Assembly (NCBI GenBank): GCA_019751575.1
Contig: JAIENF010000390.1
Span: 1 to 5,700, forward strand
Reading direction: 5' to 3'
Source: Burkholderiales bacterium
GTDB taxonomy: Bacteria; Pseudomonadota; Gammaproteobacteria; Burkholderiales; CAIKXV01
Length of the DNA stretch: 5,700 bases
A program made the position numbers and the translations under genes. Below are positions 1-5,700 of this stretch, piece by piece. Under the pieces are notes generated by a model. That model saw only the letters and a program-made list of their open reading frames with translations. It was not told the origin of the DNA and did no database searches. Each line of letters opens with the position of its first letter. Position 1 is the first letter of the stretch.

Positions 1-395
1 GCCGCTGCGGGGGCGGCGGTCGCCGCGGCAGGCGGCGGCGAGGCTGCAGCGGGTGTCGATGCAGCCGCCGGTGCGGCCGCGGGTGCAGCAGGTGACGTCG
101 GCTTCGCCGGCGCAGCCGCGGACGCCGCCGGCTCGAGCAGCAGGATCAGGCTGCCTTCGGACACCTTGTCGCCCACCTTCACCACGAGTTCCTTGACCAC
201 GCCGGCCGCGGGTGACGGCACGTCCATCGTCGCCTTGTCCGATTCCAGCGAGACCAGCGGGTCTTCCGGTGCCACCGTATCCCCCGGCTTGACCAGGATG
301 TCGATGATGGGCAGGTCCTTGAAGTCTCCGATGTCGGGGACTTTCACTTCGATCGCAGGGGGCATCGTATCGGTCGTCTGGTTTCGTGCGGCCAT
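1..395 (-). CDS. Lipoyl-domain subunit of a 2-oxoacid (probably pyruvate) dehydrogenase complex, N-terminal fragment
   Basis: Translating the minus strand from the ATG at 395-393 gives about 131 residues before the window edge, with no stop. Residues 14-88 form a biotinyl/lipoyl domain. It opens with IEVKVPDIGDFKDLP, and the lipoylation loop ESDKATMDVP puts the modified lysine at residue 54 (codon 236-234). The domain closes with VKVGDKVSEGSLILLLE. From residue 89 the chain becomes an Ala/Pro-rich flexible linker (bases 1-131), as between lipoyl and subunit-binding domains of E2 proteins. The domain resembles the first lipoyl domain of dihydrolipoamide acetyltransferase (aceF/pdhB). However, many beta- and gammaproteobacterial dihydrolipoyl dehydrogenases (lpdA) carry almost the same N-terminal domain, so E2 is preferred but E3 cannot be excluded. 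An internal ATG at 365-363 (residue 11) is an alternative start. It begins right before the domain, and neither start has a strong ribosome-binding site. The gene is divergent from the FkbM gene. Confidence 0.88.
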   Translation of the reverse strand, partial: MAARNQTTDTMPPAIEVKVPDIGDFKDLPIIDILVKPGDTVAPEDPLVSLESDKATMDVPSPAAGVVKELVVKVGDKVSEGSLILLLEPAASAAAPAKPTSPAAPAAAPAAASTPAAASPPPAAATAAPAA

Positions 396-493
396 GAGCT
401 TACCGCGATCCGCCGCCCCGGACAGGAAAACGCCCGGCGCCGGGCAGCCGACATCACCCCCTGCGGCACCACGGTGCCCGTTATCCTTCGCGC
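396..493. promoter_or_regulatory. Divergent intergenic region between the lipoyl-protein gene and the FkbM gene
   Basis: This 98-base gap separates two divergent starts, so it should hold at least one promoter for each side. It contains a perfect 14-base palindrome, GCCCGGCGCCGGGC, at 432-445. A small inverted repeat, GCACC-AC-GGTGC, lies at 466-477. No convincing pair of -35 and -10 boxes is visible for the minus-strand gene. On the plus side the only -10-like hexamer close to the gene is TATCCT at 482-487. The assignment as promoter region follows from gene orientation; the individual elements are inference. Confidence 0.5.
482..487 (+). promoter_or_regulatory. Candidate -10 element (TATCCT) for a leaderless FkbM transcript
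   Basis: TATCCT matches four of six bases of the sigma-70 -10 consensus. At normal spacing it would place the first transcribed base at about 494, the A of the ATG. No Shine-Dalgarno-like purine run lies in the 20 bases before that ATG, which fits a leaderless message. No good -35 box is seen at the matching distance, so this is a weak prediction. Confidence 0.2.
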
Positions 494-1354
494 ATGGTCC
501 CATCCCCTAATGTCCCGCGGCCGACCCCGGCAGCGGACGCTCCCCCGGTTTCACCGGTCTCGCGCCGCCTGCAGCAGGCCTGGGGCGTGCTGCGCTCGCT
601 CTGGATCTACCGGCTGCGCGACCGTGGCCGGCATCGGGGGATGGACGACCTGTATCGCCAGTTCCTGGCGCCCGGCGACCTCGCCTTCGACATCGGCAGC
701 CATGTAGGCGACCGCGTGGCCAGCTTCCGCCGCCTCGGCTGCCGCGTGGTGGCGGTCGAACCCCAGCCGGTACTGGTGCGCGTGCTGCGCGGGCTGCATG
801 CCCGGGACACCCAGGTCACGGTCGTCGGCGCGGCGATCGGCGCCAGCGAAGGCCAGCTCGACCTGCACCTGAACCTCGCCAACCCGACGGTGGCCACGGG
901 CTCGCCGGCGTTCATCGCGGCGGCCGATGGCGCGCCGCGCTGGGAAGGCCAGCGCTGGACCGAGACCGTCACCGTGCCGGTGACCACGCTCGATGCGCTG
1001 GTCGCCCGCCATGGCCGTCCCGCGTTCGTCAAGATAGATGTCGAAGGACTTGAACTGGACGTGCTGCAGGGCCTGAGCGATGCGGTGCCCGCCCTGTCGT
1101 TCGAGTTCACCACGATACAGCCGGAGGTCGCGCTCGCCTGCCTGGAGCGCTGCGCACAGGTTGGCCGCTATCGATTCAACGCAGCACTGGGAGAAAGCCA
1201 GGCGCTGGTGCACCCTTCGTGGCTGGGCGCGGACGCGATGGCCGCATGGCTGCGCGCGCTCCCCCCCGACGCGAACTCGGGCGACGTCTACGCCCGCCTG
1301 GACGCCGGGCAGCCCCCCGCGCCAGGTGATGGCCGCAGCGCGGCGGCAACCTAG
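494..1354 (+). CDS. FkbM family SAM-dependent methyltransferase
   Basis: The product has 286 residues with a class I (Rossmann-fold) methyltransferase core of the FkbM family. The SAM-binding motif I is at residues 63-73 ([11 protein letters not shown]). An acidic residue that should bind the SAM ribose ends the next strand (E89 in VVAVEP). The family signature [15 protein letters not shown] is at 180-194. FkbM proteins are mostly O-methyltransferases acting on sugars, polyketides or other small hydroxylated molecules. The substrate here cannot be read from the sequence, and no glycosyltransferase or biosynthetic gene is adjacent. There is no signal peptide or membrane segment, so it is probably cytoplasmic. 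Residues 1-25 are Pro/Ala-rich and look disordered; recognisable homology probably starts near residue 27. A second ATG at 641 (residue 50) would still keep the whole SAM fold. The upstream start is chosen because residues 27-49 look like a genuine helical lead-in, although it has no clear ribosome-binding site. The gene stands alone on its strand and converges on proA. Confidence 0.88.
   Translation: MVPSPNVPRPTPAADAPPVSPVSRRLQQAWGVLRSLWIYRLRDRGRHRGMDDLYRQFLAPGDLAFDIGSHVGDRVASFRRLGCRVVAVEPQPVLVRVLRGLHARDTQVTVVGAAIGASEGQLDLHLNLANPTVATGSPAFIAAADGAPRWEGQRWTETVTVPVTTLDALVARHGRPAFVKIDVEGLELDVLQGLSDAVPALSFEFTTIQPEVALACLERCAQVGRYRFNAALGESQALVHPSWLGADAMAAWLRALPPDANSGDVYARLDAGQPPAPGDGRSAAAT
1351..1354. 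other. CTAG carrying the stop codons of two convergent genes
   Basis: The plus-strand FkbM gene ends with TAG at 1352-1354. The minus-strand proA ends with TAG read from 1353 to 1351. The two coding regions therefore overlap by four bases in the palindrome CTAG, with no intergenic terminator between them. Each transcript must run into the other gene's antisense strand before it ends. Confidence 0.9.
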
Positions 1355-2607
1355 CCGCGGACCTGCCCGTCGCCGATCACCACCCACTTCTGGTTGGTGA
1401 GTCCTTCCAGCCCGACCGGGCCGCGCGCATGGAGACGGTCGGTCGAGATGCCGATCTCGGCACCCAGGCCGTACTCGAAACCATCGGCGAACCGGGTCGA
1501 TGCGTTGACCATCACCGAACTGGAATCGACCTCGCGCAGGAACCGCCGCGCGCGCGACAGGTCTTCGGTGACGATCGCGTCGGTATGCTGCGAGCCGTAG
1601 CGCGCGATGTGCTCGATCGCCTGGTCGAGCCCGTCGACGATGCGCACGGCGAGGATCGCGTCGAGGTACTCGGCATGCCAGTCCTCCTCGGTCGCGGTGA
1701 GCATGCCGGGCACCAGCGCCCGGGCCGCGTCATCGCCGCGAAGCTCGATGCCCTTCTCGCGGTAGACCGCAGCCAGCCGGGGCAGCACCGCCGCGGCCAC
1801 CGGGCGGTCGACCAGGAGGGTTTCCATCGTGTTGCAGGTGGACAGGCGCTGCGTCTTCGCGTTGTCGGCGATGCGTACTGCCTTGTCGAGGTCGGCGGCG
1901 GCATCGATGTATACATGGCATACACCGTCGAGGTGCTTGATCACCGGCACCCGTGCCTCGGCGGAGATGCGCTCGATCAGCCCCTTGCCGCCGCGCGGCA
2001 CGATGACGTCGATGTATTCGGGCATGGTGATCATCTGCCCGACCGCCGCACGGTCGGTGGTGGACAGCACCTGCACCACGGCTTCGGGGAGGCCGGCCAC
2101 GCGCAACCCCTCGTGGACGCAGGCAGCGATGGCCTGGTTCGAGTGCACCGCTTCCGAGCCGCCACGCAGCACCGCCGCGTTGCCCGACTTCAGGCACAGC
2201 GAGGCCGCCTCGGCAGTCACGTTCGGCCGCGACTCATAGATGATGCCGACCACGCCGAGCGGCACCCGCATGTGCCCGACCTGGATGCCGGAAGGCCGAT
2301 AGCGCAGGCCGGTGATCTCGCCGACCGGATCGGGCAGCGCGGCCACTTCCGCCAGCCCCTGGGCCATGGCGGCGATCGCCTTCGGCGACAGGGTGAGCCG
2401 GTCGACCATCGGCGCCTCGAGGCCCGCGGCGCGCGCGGCTTCCACGTCGCGTGCGTTGGCGGCGAGCAGCGCAGCCGAACCGCGGGTCAGCGCCTCGGCC
2501 GCGGCGAGCAGCGCGCGGTTCTTGGTGGCGGTGTCGGCGCGCGCGATCGCGCGTGCCGCGGCGCGCGCGGCCTTGCCGACCGAAACCATGTAGCTCTGGA
2601 CATCCAT
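1351..2607 (-). CDS. proA: Gamma-glutamyl phosphate reductase (glutamate-5-semialdehyde dehydrogenase)
   Basis: ProA catalyses the NADPH-dependent reduction of gamma-glutamyl phosphate to glutamate-5-semialdehyde, the second step of proline synthesis, in the cytoplasm. The product is 418 residues, matching the usual length of about 417. It is an aldehyde dehydrogenase-fold protein. [20 protein letters not shown] at 125-144 and AVLRGGSEA at 145-153 belong to the cofactor-binding part. The catalytic cysteine is C258 in [33 protein letters not shown] at 378-397 is the conserved C-terminal part. The ATG at 2607-2605 is chosen because the family alignment starts there ([15 protein letters not shown]). 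The frame stays open upstream to 2805, but that stretch overlaps holA and has no ProA character. It is the last gene of the leuS-lptE-holA-proA run, 94 bases after holA. The first-step partner proB is not adjacent. All key residues are present and I see no damage. Confidence 0.96.
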   Translation of the reverse strand: MDVQSYMVSVGKAARAAARAIARADTATKNRALLAAAEALTRGSAALLAANARDVEAARAAGLEAPMVDRLTLSPKAIAAMAQGLAEVAALPDPVGEITGLRYRPSGIQVGHMRVPLGVVGIIYESRPNVTAEAASLCLKSGNAAVLRGGSEAVHSNQAIAACVHEGLRVAGLPEAVVQVLSTTDRAAVGQMITMPEYIDVIVPRGGKGLIERISAEARVPVIKHLDGVCHVYIDAAADLDKAVRIADNAKTQRLSTCNTMETLLVDRPVAAAVLPRLAAVYREKGIELRGDDAARALVPGMLTATEEDWHAEYLDAILAVRIVDGLDQAIEHIARYGSQHTDAIVTEDLSRARRFLREVDSSSVMVNASTRFADGFEYGLGAEIGISTDRLHARGPVGLEGLTNQKWVVIGDGQVRG

Positions 2608-2701
2608 GACGGTTGCACCCCGTTCGGGGCGGCGTGGCGTGGAGAGGGGGTGGAAGTCTATCCGGTTTCCGGTGCCGCCCCGCCCGCTCGGCTCGAGAGG
2701 C
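2608..2701 (-). promoter_or_regulatory. holA-proA intergenic leader with a hairpin near the proA start
   Basis: This 94-base gap is the longest between genes of the minus-strand run. Just before proA, an inverted repeat CCCC-GTTC-GGGG spans 2618-2629, ending about 10 bases from the ATG. The only G-rich stretch able to act as a ribosome-binding site (GGGGTG on the minus strand, 2616-2621) forms one arm of this hairpin. A small CCGG-AAA-CCGG repeat lies further upstream, near 2660-2670. No run of T follows, so it does not look like an intrinsic terminator. proA may be cotranscribed with holA or have its own promoter here; the sequence does not decide. Confidence 0.35.
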
Positions 2702-3733
2702 TCAACCGGAACGGCCGGCCACCCGCCGCGGCGCATTGGCCAACCCCAGGCAAAGCGCCGCCACCAGTTGCCAGGCATCACGCGTGCCCAGCCCCTTGGA
2801 CGCACGGTCGATCTCGCTCACCGCACGCAGCGCGCGGCGCGCACGTCGCCCGTCGATGCGGCCGACCGCACGTCCGATCAGCCCTTCCCGCGCGCCGAAC
2901 GCGCCGGCCTCGCGCATCGCGGCCTGCTTCTGGCGACCGGCATCGAGTGCGTCGTGCACGACGACCAGCGCACGCAGTTCGTGCGCAAGCGTCCAGGTGA
3001 CCAGCGGCAGCGGAGAGCCCTCGGCGCGCAGGCCGTCGAGCATCCGCACCAGCTGCACCCGGTCGCCGTCGAGCATGGCAGCGCCCAGCGCCCGCAGGTC
3101 GTAGCGGCTCACGTCGAGCACCGATGCGCCGACCTGCTCGAGCGACAGTTCGCCCGGGTCGAACGACAGCGCAAGCTTCTCGACCTCCTGGTTGGCCGCC
3201 GAGAGATTGCCCTCGACCCGCTCCGCCAGGAACTCGAGCGTCTCGCGCGACGCACGCTGTCCGTTCCTGGCCAGGCGCGCCTCGATCCAGCCAACCAGCC
3301 GGTCCCCCGGCAAGGGCTCGGCGACGACCAGCACGCCTGCACCCTCGAGCGCCTTCAGCCACGCTGCCTTCATGCCGGACCAGTCCAGCGCCGCCAGGCT
3401 GACCAGGGTCACGGTGTCCGGGGGCAGCCGCTTCGCGTAGGCCACGAGTGCCTGGCCGCCCTCGCGCCCGGGCTTGCCGGTCGGGATGCGCACTTCGACC
3501 AGCCGCCGCGACGCGAACAGCGACTGCGAATCTCCGGCCGCCCGCAGGGCGCCCCATTGGAAACCCGGCTCGTTGGTGAGCACCGTCCGCTCGTCGTAAC
3601 CCTCCTGCAACGCCCGCGCGCGCAGCGCGCACATCGCCTCGTGGCCGAGCAGCGGCTCGTTGGCCACCACCGTGTACAGCGGAGCGAGCGGCCGCTCGAG
3701 GGCGGCGGGCAGGTCGTCGGCACCGATGCGCAT
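2702..3733 (-). CDS. holA: DNA polymerase III subunit delta (clamp loader)
   Basis: Delta is the clamp-loader subunit that opens the beta sliding clamp so it can be placed on DNA during replication. The product is 343 residues, the same length as E. coli HolA. Residues 19-33 ([15 protein letters not shown]) are the degenerate nucleotide-binding region typical of delta, which does not hydrolyse [15 protein letters not shown] near 70-81 contains L72-F73, equivalent to the E. coli Leu73-Phe74 pair that binds beta. [17 protein letters not shown] near 173-189 matches the conserved helix before the C-terminal collar domain. The frame is open upstream to 3937, but that part is antisense-like Arg/Ser-rich translation overlapping lptE. 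The ATG at 3733-3731 (MRIGADDL) fits the family start. It follows the lptE stop by 19 bases with only a weak ribosome-binding site, so translation is probably coupled to lptE. Confidence 0.93.
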   Translation of the reverse strand: MRIGADDLPAALERPLAPLYTVVANEPLLGHEAMCALRARALQEGYDERTVLTNEPGFQWGALRAAGDSQSLFASRRLVEVRIPTGKPGREGGQALVAYAKRLPPDTVTLVSLAALDWSGMKAAWLKALEGAGVLVVAEPLPGDRLVGWIEARLARNGQRASRETLEFLAERVEGNLSAANQEVEKLALSFDPGELSLEQVGASVLDVSRYDLRALGAAMLDGDRVQLVRMLDGLRAEGSPLPLVTWTLAHELRALVVVHDALDAGRQKQAAMREAGAFGAREGLIGRAVGRIDGRRARRALRAVSEIDRASKGLGTRDAWQLVAALCLGLANAPRRVAGRSG

Positions 3734-3752
3734 GCGTTGCGCGGAAGCCTGG

Positions 3753-4271
3753 TCAGGACGCGGCCGGGCGCGCGACGGACAGCCGGCGCAGCAACTGCTG
3801 CACGGCATCGCTCTGCATGTCGCGCACGAGCAGGATCTCTTCCTGTTCCTTCGCCAGCACCTGCGAGTCGTTGAACGTGATGTCCCGGCGGAGCACGACT
3901 TCGCCCGGCGCGACGAACTCGCGGCCCTTGCCATCATGGACCCGGTAGGAAACGCGATAGATCAGCTGGAACTCGCGCACCCGGCCCGCACCCGACAGCG
4001 ACAGGATTCGTCGCTCCTGCGAGATGCCGGCGATCTGCAGGATGGCCTGCGCGAGCTTCGGGTCGTCGACGATGCGAACGCTCCGGTTGGCCAGGATGCT
4101 GCGCTTGAGCTCGACCGCGAACGAGGTGTTCTCGGCACCCTGGAGGGCCATCGTCTCGAACGGGATGTTCGCCGAGCCGCGCAGCCGGAAACCGCATCCG
4201 GCCGCCACGGCGGCGATGGACGACAACGCGGCGTACTGCAGCAGGGTGCGTCGGGGTATCGAAACGTTCAT
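3753..4271 (-). CDS. lptE: LPS-assembly lipoprotein LptE
   Basis: LptE is an outer-membrane lipoprotein that plugs the LptD barrel and helps deliver lipopolysaccharide to the cell surface. The product is 172 residues. Residues 1-25 form a lipoprotein signal peptide: n-region with PRRT, hydrophobic LLQYAALSSIAAVAA, then cleavage before C26 in AAGC. The -3 position is Ala rather than the usual Leu. The residue after Cys is Gly, not Asp, which fits outer-membrane sorting. CGFRLRG right after cleavage is the hallmark start of mature LptE. The rest has the expected pattern, ending in LAKEQEEILLVRDMQSDAVQQLLRRL (at 139-164). The ATG at 4271-4269 is chosen over an upstream in-frame ATG at 4313 because it has a GGAG six bases ahead and gives a normal signal peptide length. 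It lies between leuS (54 bases upstream) and holA (19 bases downstream), the usual neighbourhood for this gene. Confidence 0.93.
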   Translation of the reverse strand: MNVSIPRRTLLQYAALSSIAAVAAGCGFRLRGSANIPFETMALQGAENTSFAVELKRSILANRSVRIVDDPKLAQAILQIAGISQERRILSLSGAGRVREFQLIYRVSYRVHDGKGREFVAPGEVVLRRDITFNDSQVLAKEQEEILLVRDMQSDAVQQLLRRLSVARPAAS

Positions 4272-4277
4272 CGCGGG

Positions 4278-4281
4278 CTCC
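4278..4281 (-). promoter_or_regulatory. Ribosome-binding site of lptE (GGAG)
   Basis: On the minus strand GGAG precedes the ATG at 4271 with a six-base spacer (CCCGCG). This is the clearest Shine-Dalgarno sequence in the window and decides the lptE start against the in-frame ATG 42 bases upstream. Confidence 0.65.
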
Positions 4282-4325
4282 GGACGGTGTCCACTACTGT
4301 AGCGCGAATGCACGAACCGCGATCC

Positions 4326-5700
4326 TCAGGCGACGATGTTGACCAGCCGGCCCGGCACCACCACCACGCGTTTCGCGGGCTTCCCGTCCAGCGCGCGCAC
4401 GGCCGCCTCGTTCGCCAGCGCCAGCTGCTCGATCGCCGACTTGTCAGCCGACGCAGGCACCCGCAGGCTGCCGCGCAGCTTGCCGTTGACCTGGAGCACC
4501 AGCTCGATCTCGTCCTGCACCAGCGCGGCATCGACCGGCTCCGGCCAGGGTGCGTCGAGCACGGCCTGCCCGGCTTCGCGCGCGAGCCCGAGCTCCGTCC
4601 ACAACCCGTGCGCCAGGTGCGGCGTGATCGGCGACAGCAGCCGCACCAGGATCGACAGCGATTCCTCCACCACCTCGGCGACCAGCGCCACCGGCAGCGT
4701 GCCGGCCGCAGGCGCCTTCTCGACCGCATTGAGCATCTTCATCGCCGCCGAGGCGACGGTGTTGAACTGGAACTTGCCGAAGTCGAAGTTGGCCTGCTTC
4801 AGCACCAGGTGCACCTCGCGCCGCAGGGTCGCGAGTTCCGGCGGCAGGGGCGTGCCACCCAGCGTGCGCACCGCGGGCAGGTGCGGCTTCATCTCGGTCG
4901 CGAACCGGTGGCCGAACGCCCACACCCGGCGCAGGAAGCGATAGGCACCCTCGACGCTGGAATCGCTCCACTCGAGCGTCTGCTCGGGCGGGCTGGCGAA
5001 CATCATGTAGAAGCGCGCGGTGTCGGCGCCATAGGTCTCGATCAGCGACTGCGGATCGACGCCGTTTCGCTTGGACTTCGACATCGTGCCGATGCCGTCG
5101 TAGTTCACCGGCTGGCCGTCGGCGACCGACTTCGCGCCGGTGACCTTGCCCGCGGCATCGAGCGCGAGCTCGACCTCTTCCGGGGCGAAGTACTGGATGC
5201 CGCCCTTGTCGGTGCGCCGGGTGAAGATGTGGTTCAGCACCATGCCCTGGGTGAGCAGGTTGGCGAACGGCTCGTCGTACGCGACCAGGCCGAGGTCGCG
5301 CATCACCTTGGTCCAGAAGCGCGAATAGAGCAGGTGCAGGATGGCGTGCTCGATGCCGCCGATGTACTGGTCGACCGGCATCCAGTAGGCGGCGCGCTCG
5401 TCGACCATCGACGCGGCGCCAGGACAGGCGAACCGCGCGTAGTACCAGGACGAATCGACGAAGGTGTCCATCGTGTCGGTCTCGCGCTTCGCCGCCGCGC
5501 CGCACTTCGGGCAGGTGCAGTCGACGAAATCCGACCGCTTCGCCAGCGGGTTGCCGCTGCCGTCGGGCACGCAGTCTTCCGGCAGCACCACCGGCAGCTG
5601 GTCGTCAGGCACCGGCACGTCGCCGCAGGCCGGGCAGTGGATGATCGGGATCGGGCAGCCCCAGTAGCGCTGGCGCGACACGCCCCAGTCGCGCAGCCGC
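4326..5700 (-). CDS. leuS: Leucyl-tRNA synthetase, C-terminal half (start beyond the window)
   Basis: LeuRS charges tRNA(Leu) with leucine in the cytoplasm. About 457 residues to the TGA at 4328-4326 are visible, roughly half of the usual 860 or so. The HIGH motif and most or all of the CP1 editing domain lie outside. The fragment enters with [14 protein letters not shown], the return to the catalytic core after the editing insertion. A four-cysteine zinc ribbon follows (CPAC and CPKC pairs, bases 5636-5502). Next come [16 protein letters not shown] and [20 protein letters not shown]. The class I signature reads TMSKS at 5087-5073, with the second lysine kept and the first replaced by Thr. 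The helical anticodon-binding domain follows (from about base 4960), then the small C-terminal domain beginning VNGKLRG. The GTG at 5681 is not a start: homology runs through it to the window edge. It is the most upstream visible gene of the leuS-lptE-holA-proA run. Confidence 0.97.
   Translation of the reverse strand, partial: RLRDWGVSRQRYWGCPIPIIHCPACGDVPVPDDQLPVVLPEDCVPDGSGNPLAKRSDFVDCTCPKCGAAAKRETDTMDTFVDSSWYYARFACPGAASMVDERAAYWMPVDQYIGGIEHAILHLLYSRFWTKVMRDLGLVAYDEPFANLLTQGMVLNHIFTRRTDKGGIQYFAPEEVELALDAAGKVTGAKSVADGQPVNYDGIGTMSKSKRNGVDPQSLIETYGADTARFYMMFASPPEQTLEWSDSSVEGAYRFLRRVWAFGHRFATEMKPHLPAVRTLGGTPLPPELATLRREVHLVLKQANFDFGKFQFNTVASAAMKMLNAVEKAPAAGTLPVALVAEVVEESLSILVRLLSPITPHLAHGLWTELGLAREAGQAVLDAPWPEPVDAALVQDEIELVLQVNGKLRGSLRVPASADKSAIEQLALANEAAVRALDGKPAKRVVVVPGRLVNIVA

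Noticed and set aside
1..131. GCC/GCG-rich stretch as a DNA repeat array
   Set aside because: It is the coding sequence of the Ala/Pro linker of the lipoyl protein. The unit is irregular and explained by protein composition.
166..510. 114-codon plus-strand frame over the lipoyl-protein gene
   Set aside because: The minus strand encodes an unmistakable lipoyl domain here; the plus-strand translation is Ser/Thr/Ala/Pro-rich noise.
1332..1347. GC-rich inverted repeat as a terminator for fkbM or proA
   Set aside because: The stem is short, there is no T-run on either strand, and it lies inside the fkbM coding sequence; chance is likely in this composition.
551..1387. 278-codon open frame on the minus strand opposite the FkbM gene
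   Set aside because: The plus-strand frame has clear methyltransferase motifs; this one is Arg/Ala-rich with none, and it runs into the proA end.
2608..2805. Upstream extension of the proA frame (66 more residues)
   Set aside because: It would overlap the holA end, has no ProA similarity, and would make the protein much longer than the family norm.
1429..3000. 523-codon open frame on the plus strand opposite proA and holA
   Set aside because: It is antisense to two well-recognised genes. Its translation is rich in Arg, His, Gly and Asp with no recognisable domain. Long open antisense frames are expected in DNA of this GC content.
2606..3874. 422-codon open frame on the plus strand opposite holA
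   Set aside because: It lies antisense to holA, and its translation is Arg/Gln/His-rich and low in complexity; a shadow frame.
3734..3937. Upstream extension of the holA frame (68 more residues)
   Set aside because: It overlaps the lptE coding sequence and is Arg/Ser/Cys-rich; delta proteins start at the equivalent of MRIGADDL.
4272..4325. Promoter in the leuS-lptE gap (TACAGT, CTACAGTAG inverted repeat)
   Set aside because: The -10-like hexamer matches only four of six bases, no -35 box is evident, and the 54-base gap fits cotranscription with leuS.

Overview
This is a GC-rich chromosomal stretch from a Gram-negative bacterium. It reads as ordinary housekeeping DNA with one less common gene. 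The run leuS-lptE-holA-proA, all on the minus strand, together with a LeuRS carrying a four-cysteine zinc ribbon, suggests a betaproteobacterium (Burkholderiales or a relative). That placement rests on remembered gene order and protein character, not on a search; a gammaproteobacterium is the main alternative.

Layout from left to right. Positions 1-395 (minus) hold the start of a lipoyl-domain protein of the pyruvate or 2-oxoacid dehydrogenase complex, cut off by the window edge inside an Ala/Pro-rich linker. A 98-base divergent gap (396-493) follows. Next is a plus-strand FkbM-type SAM-dependent methyltransferase (494-1354). Its stop codon interlocks with that of the convergent proA in a single CTAG. 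From there to the right edge everything lies on the minus strand: proA (1351-2607), holA (2702-3733), lptE (3753-4271) and the C-terminal half of leuS (4326-5700, start outside the window). Read in the direction of transcription the order is leuS, lptE, holA, proA, with gaps of 54, 19 and 94 bases, consistent with one transcription unit.

The four minus-strand genes serve unrelated basic functions: leucine tRNA charging, lipopolysaccharide export to the outer membrane, the delta subunit of the DNA polymerase III clamp loader, and the second step of proline synthesis. Their grouping is conserved linkage rather than a shared pathway. The FkbM gene has no obvious pathway partner here and its substrate cannot be read from the sequence.

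I see no tRNA or rRNA gene, insertion sequence, CRISPR array, phage gene or defence system, and no sign of a previously undescribed system. No stretch over 300 bases is without a gene. The points worth a second look are small: the shared CTAG stop, a TMSKS signature in LeuRS, a possible leaderless start for the methyltransferase, a twin-arginine-like lipoprotein signal on LptE, and a hairpin over the proA leader.
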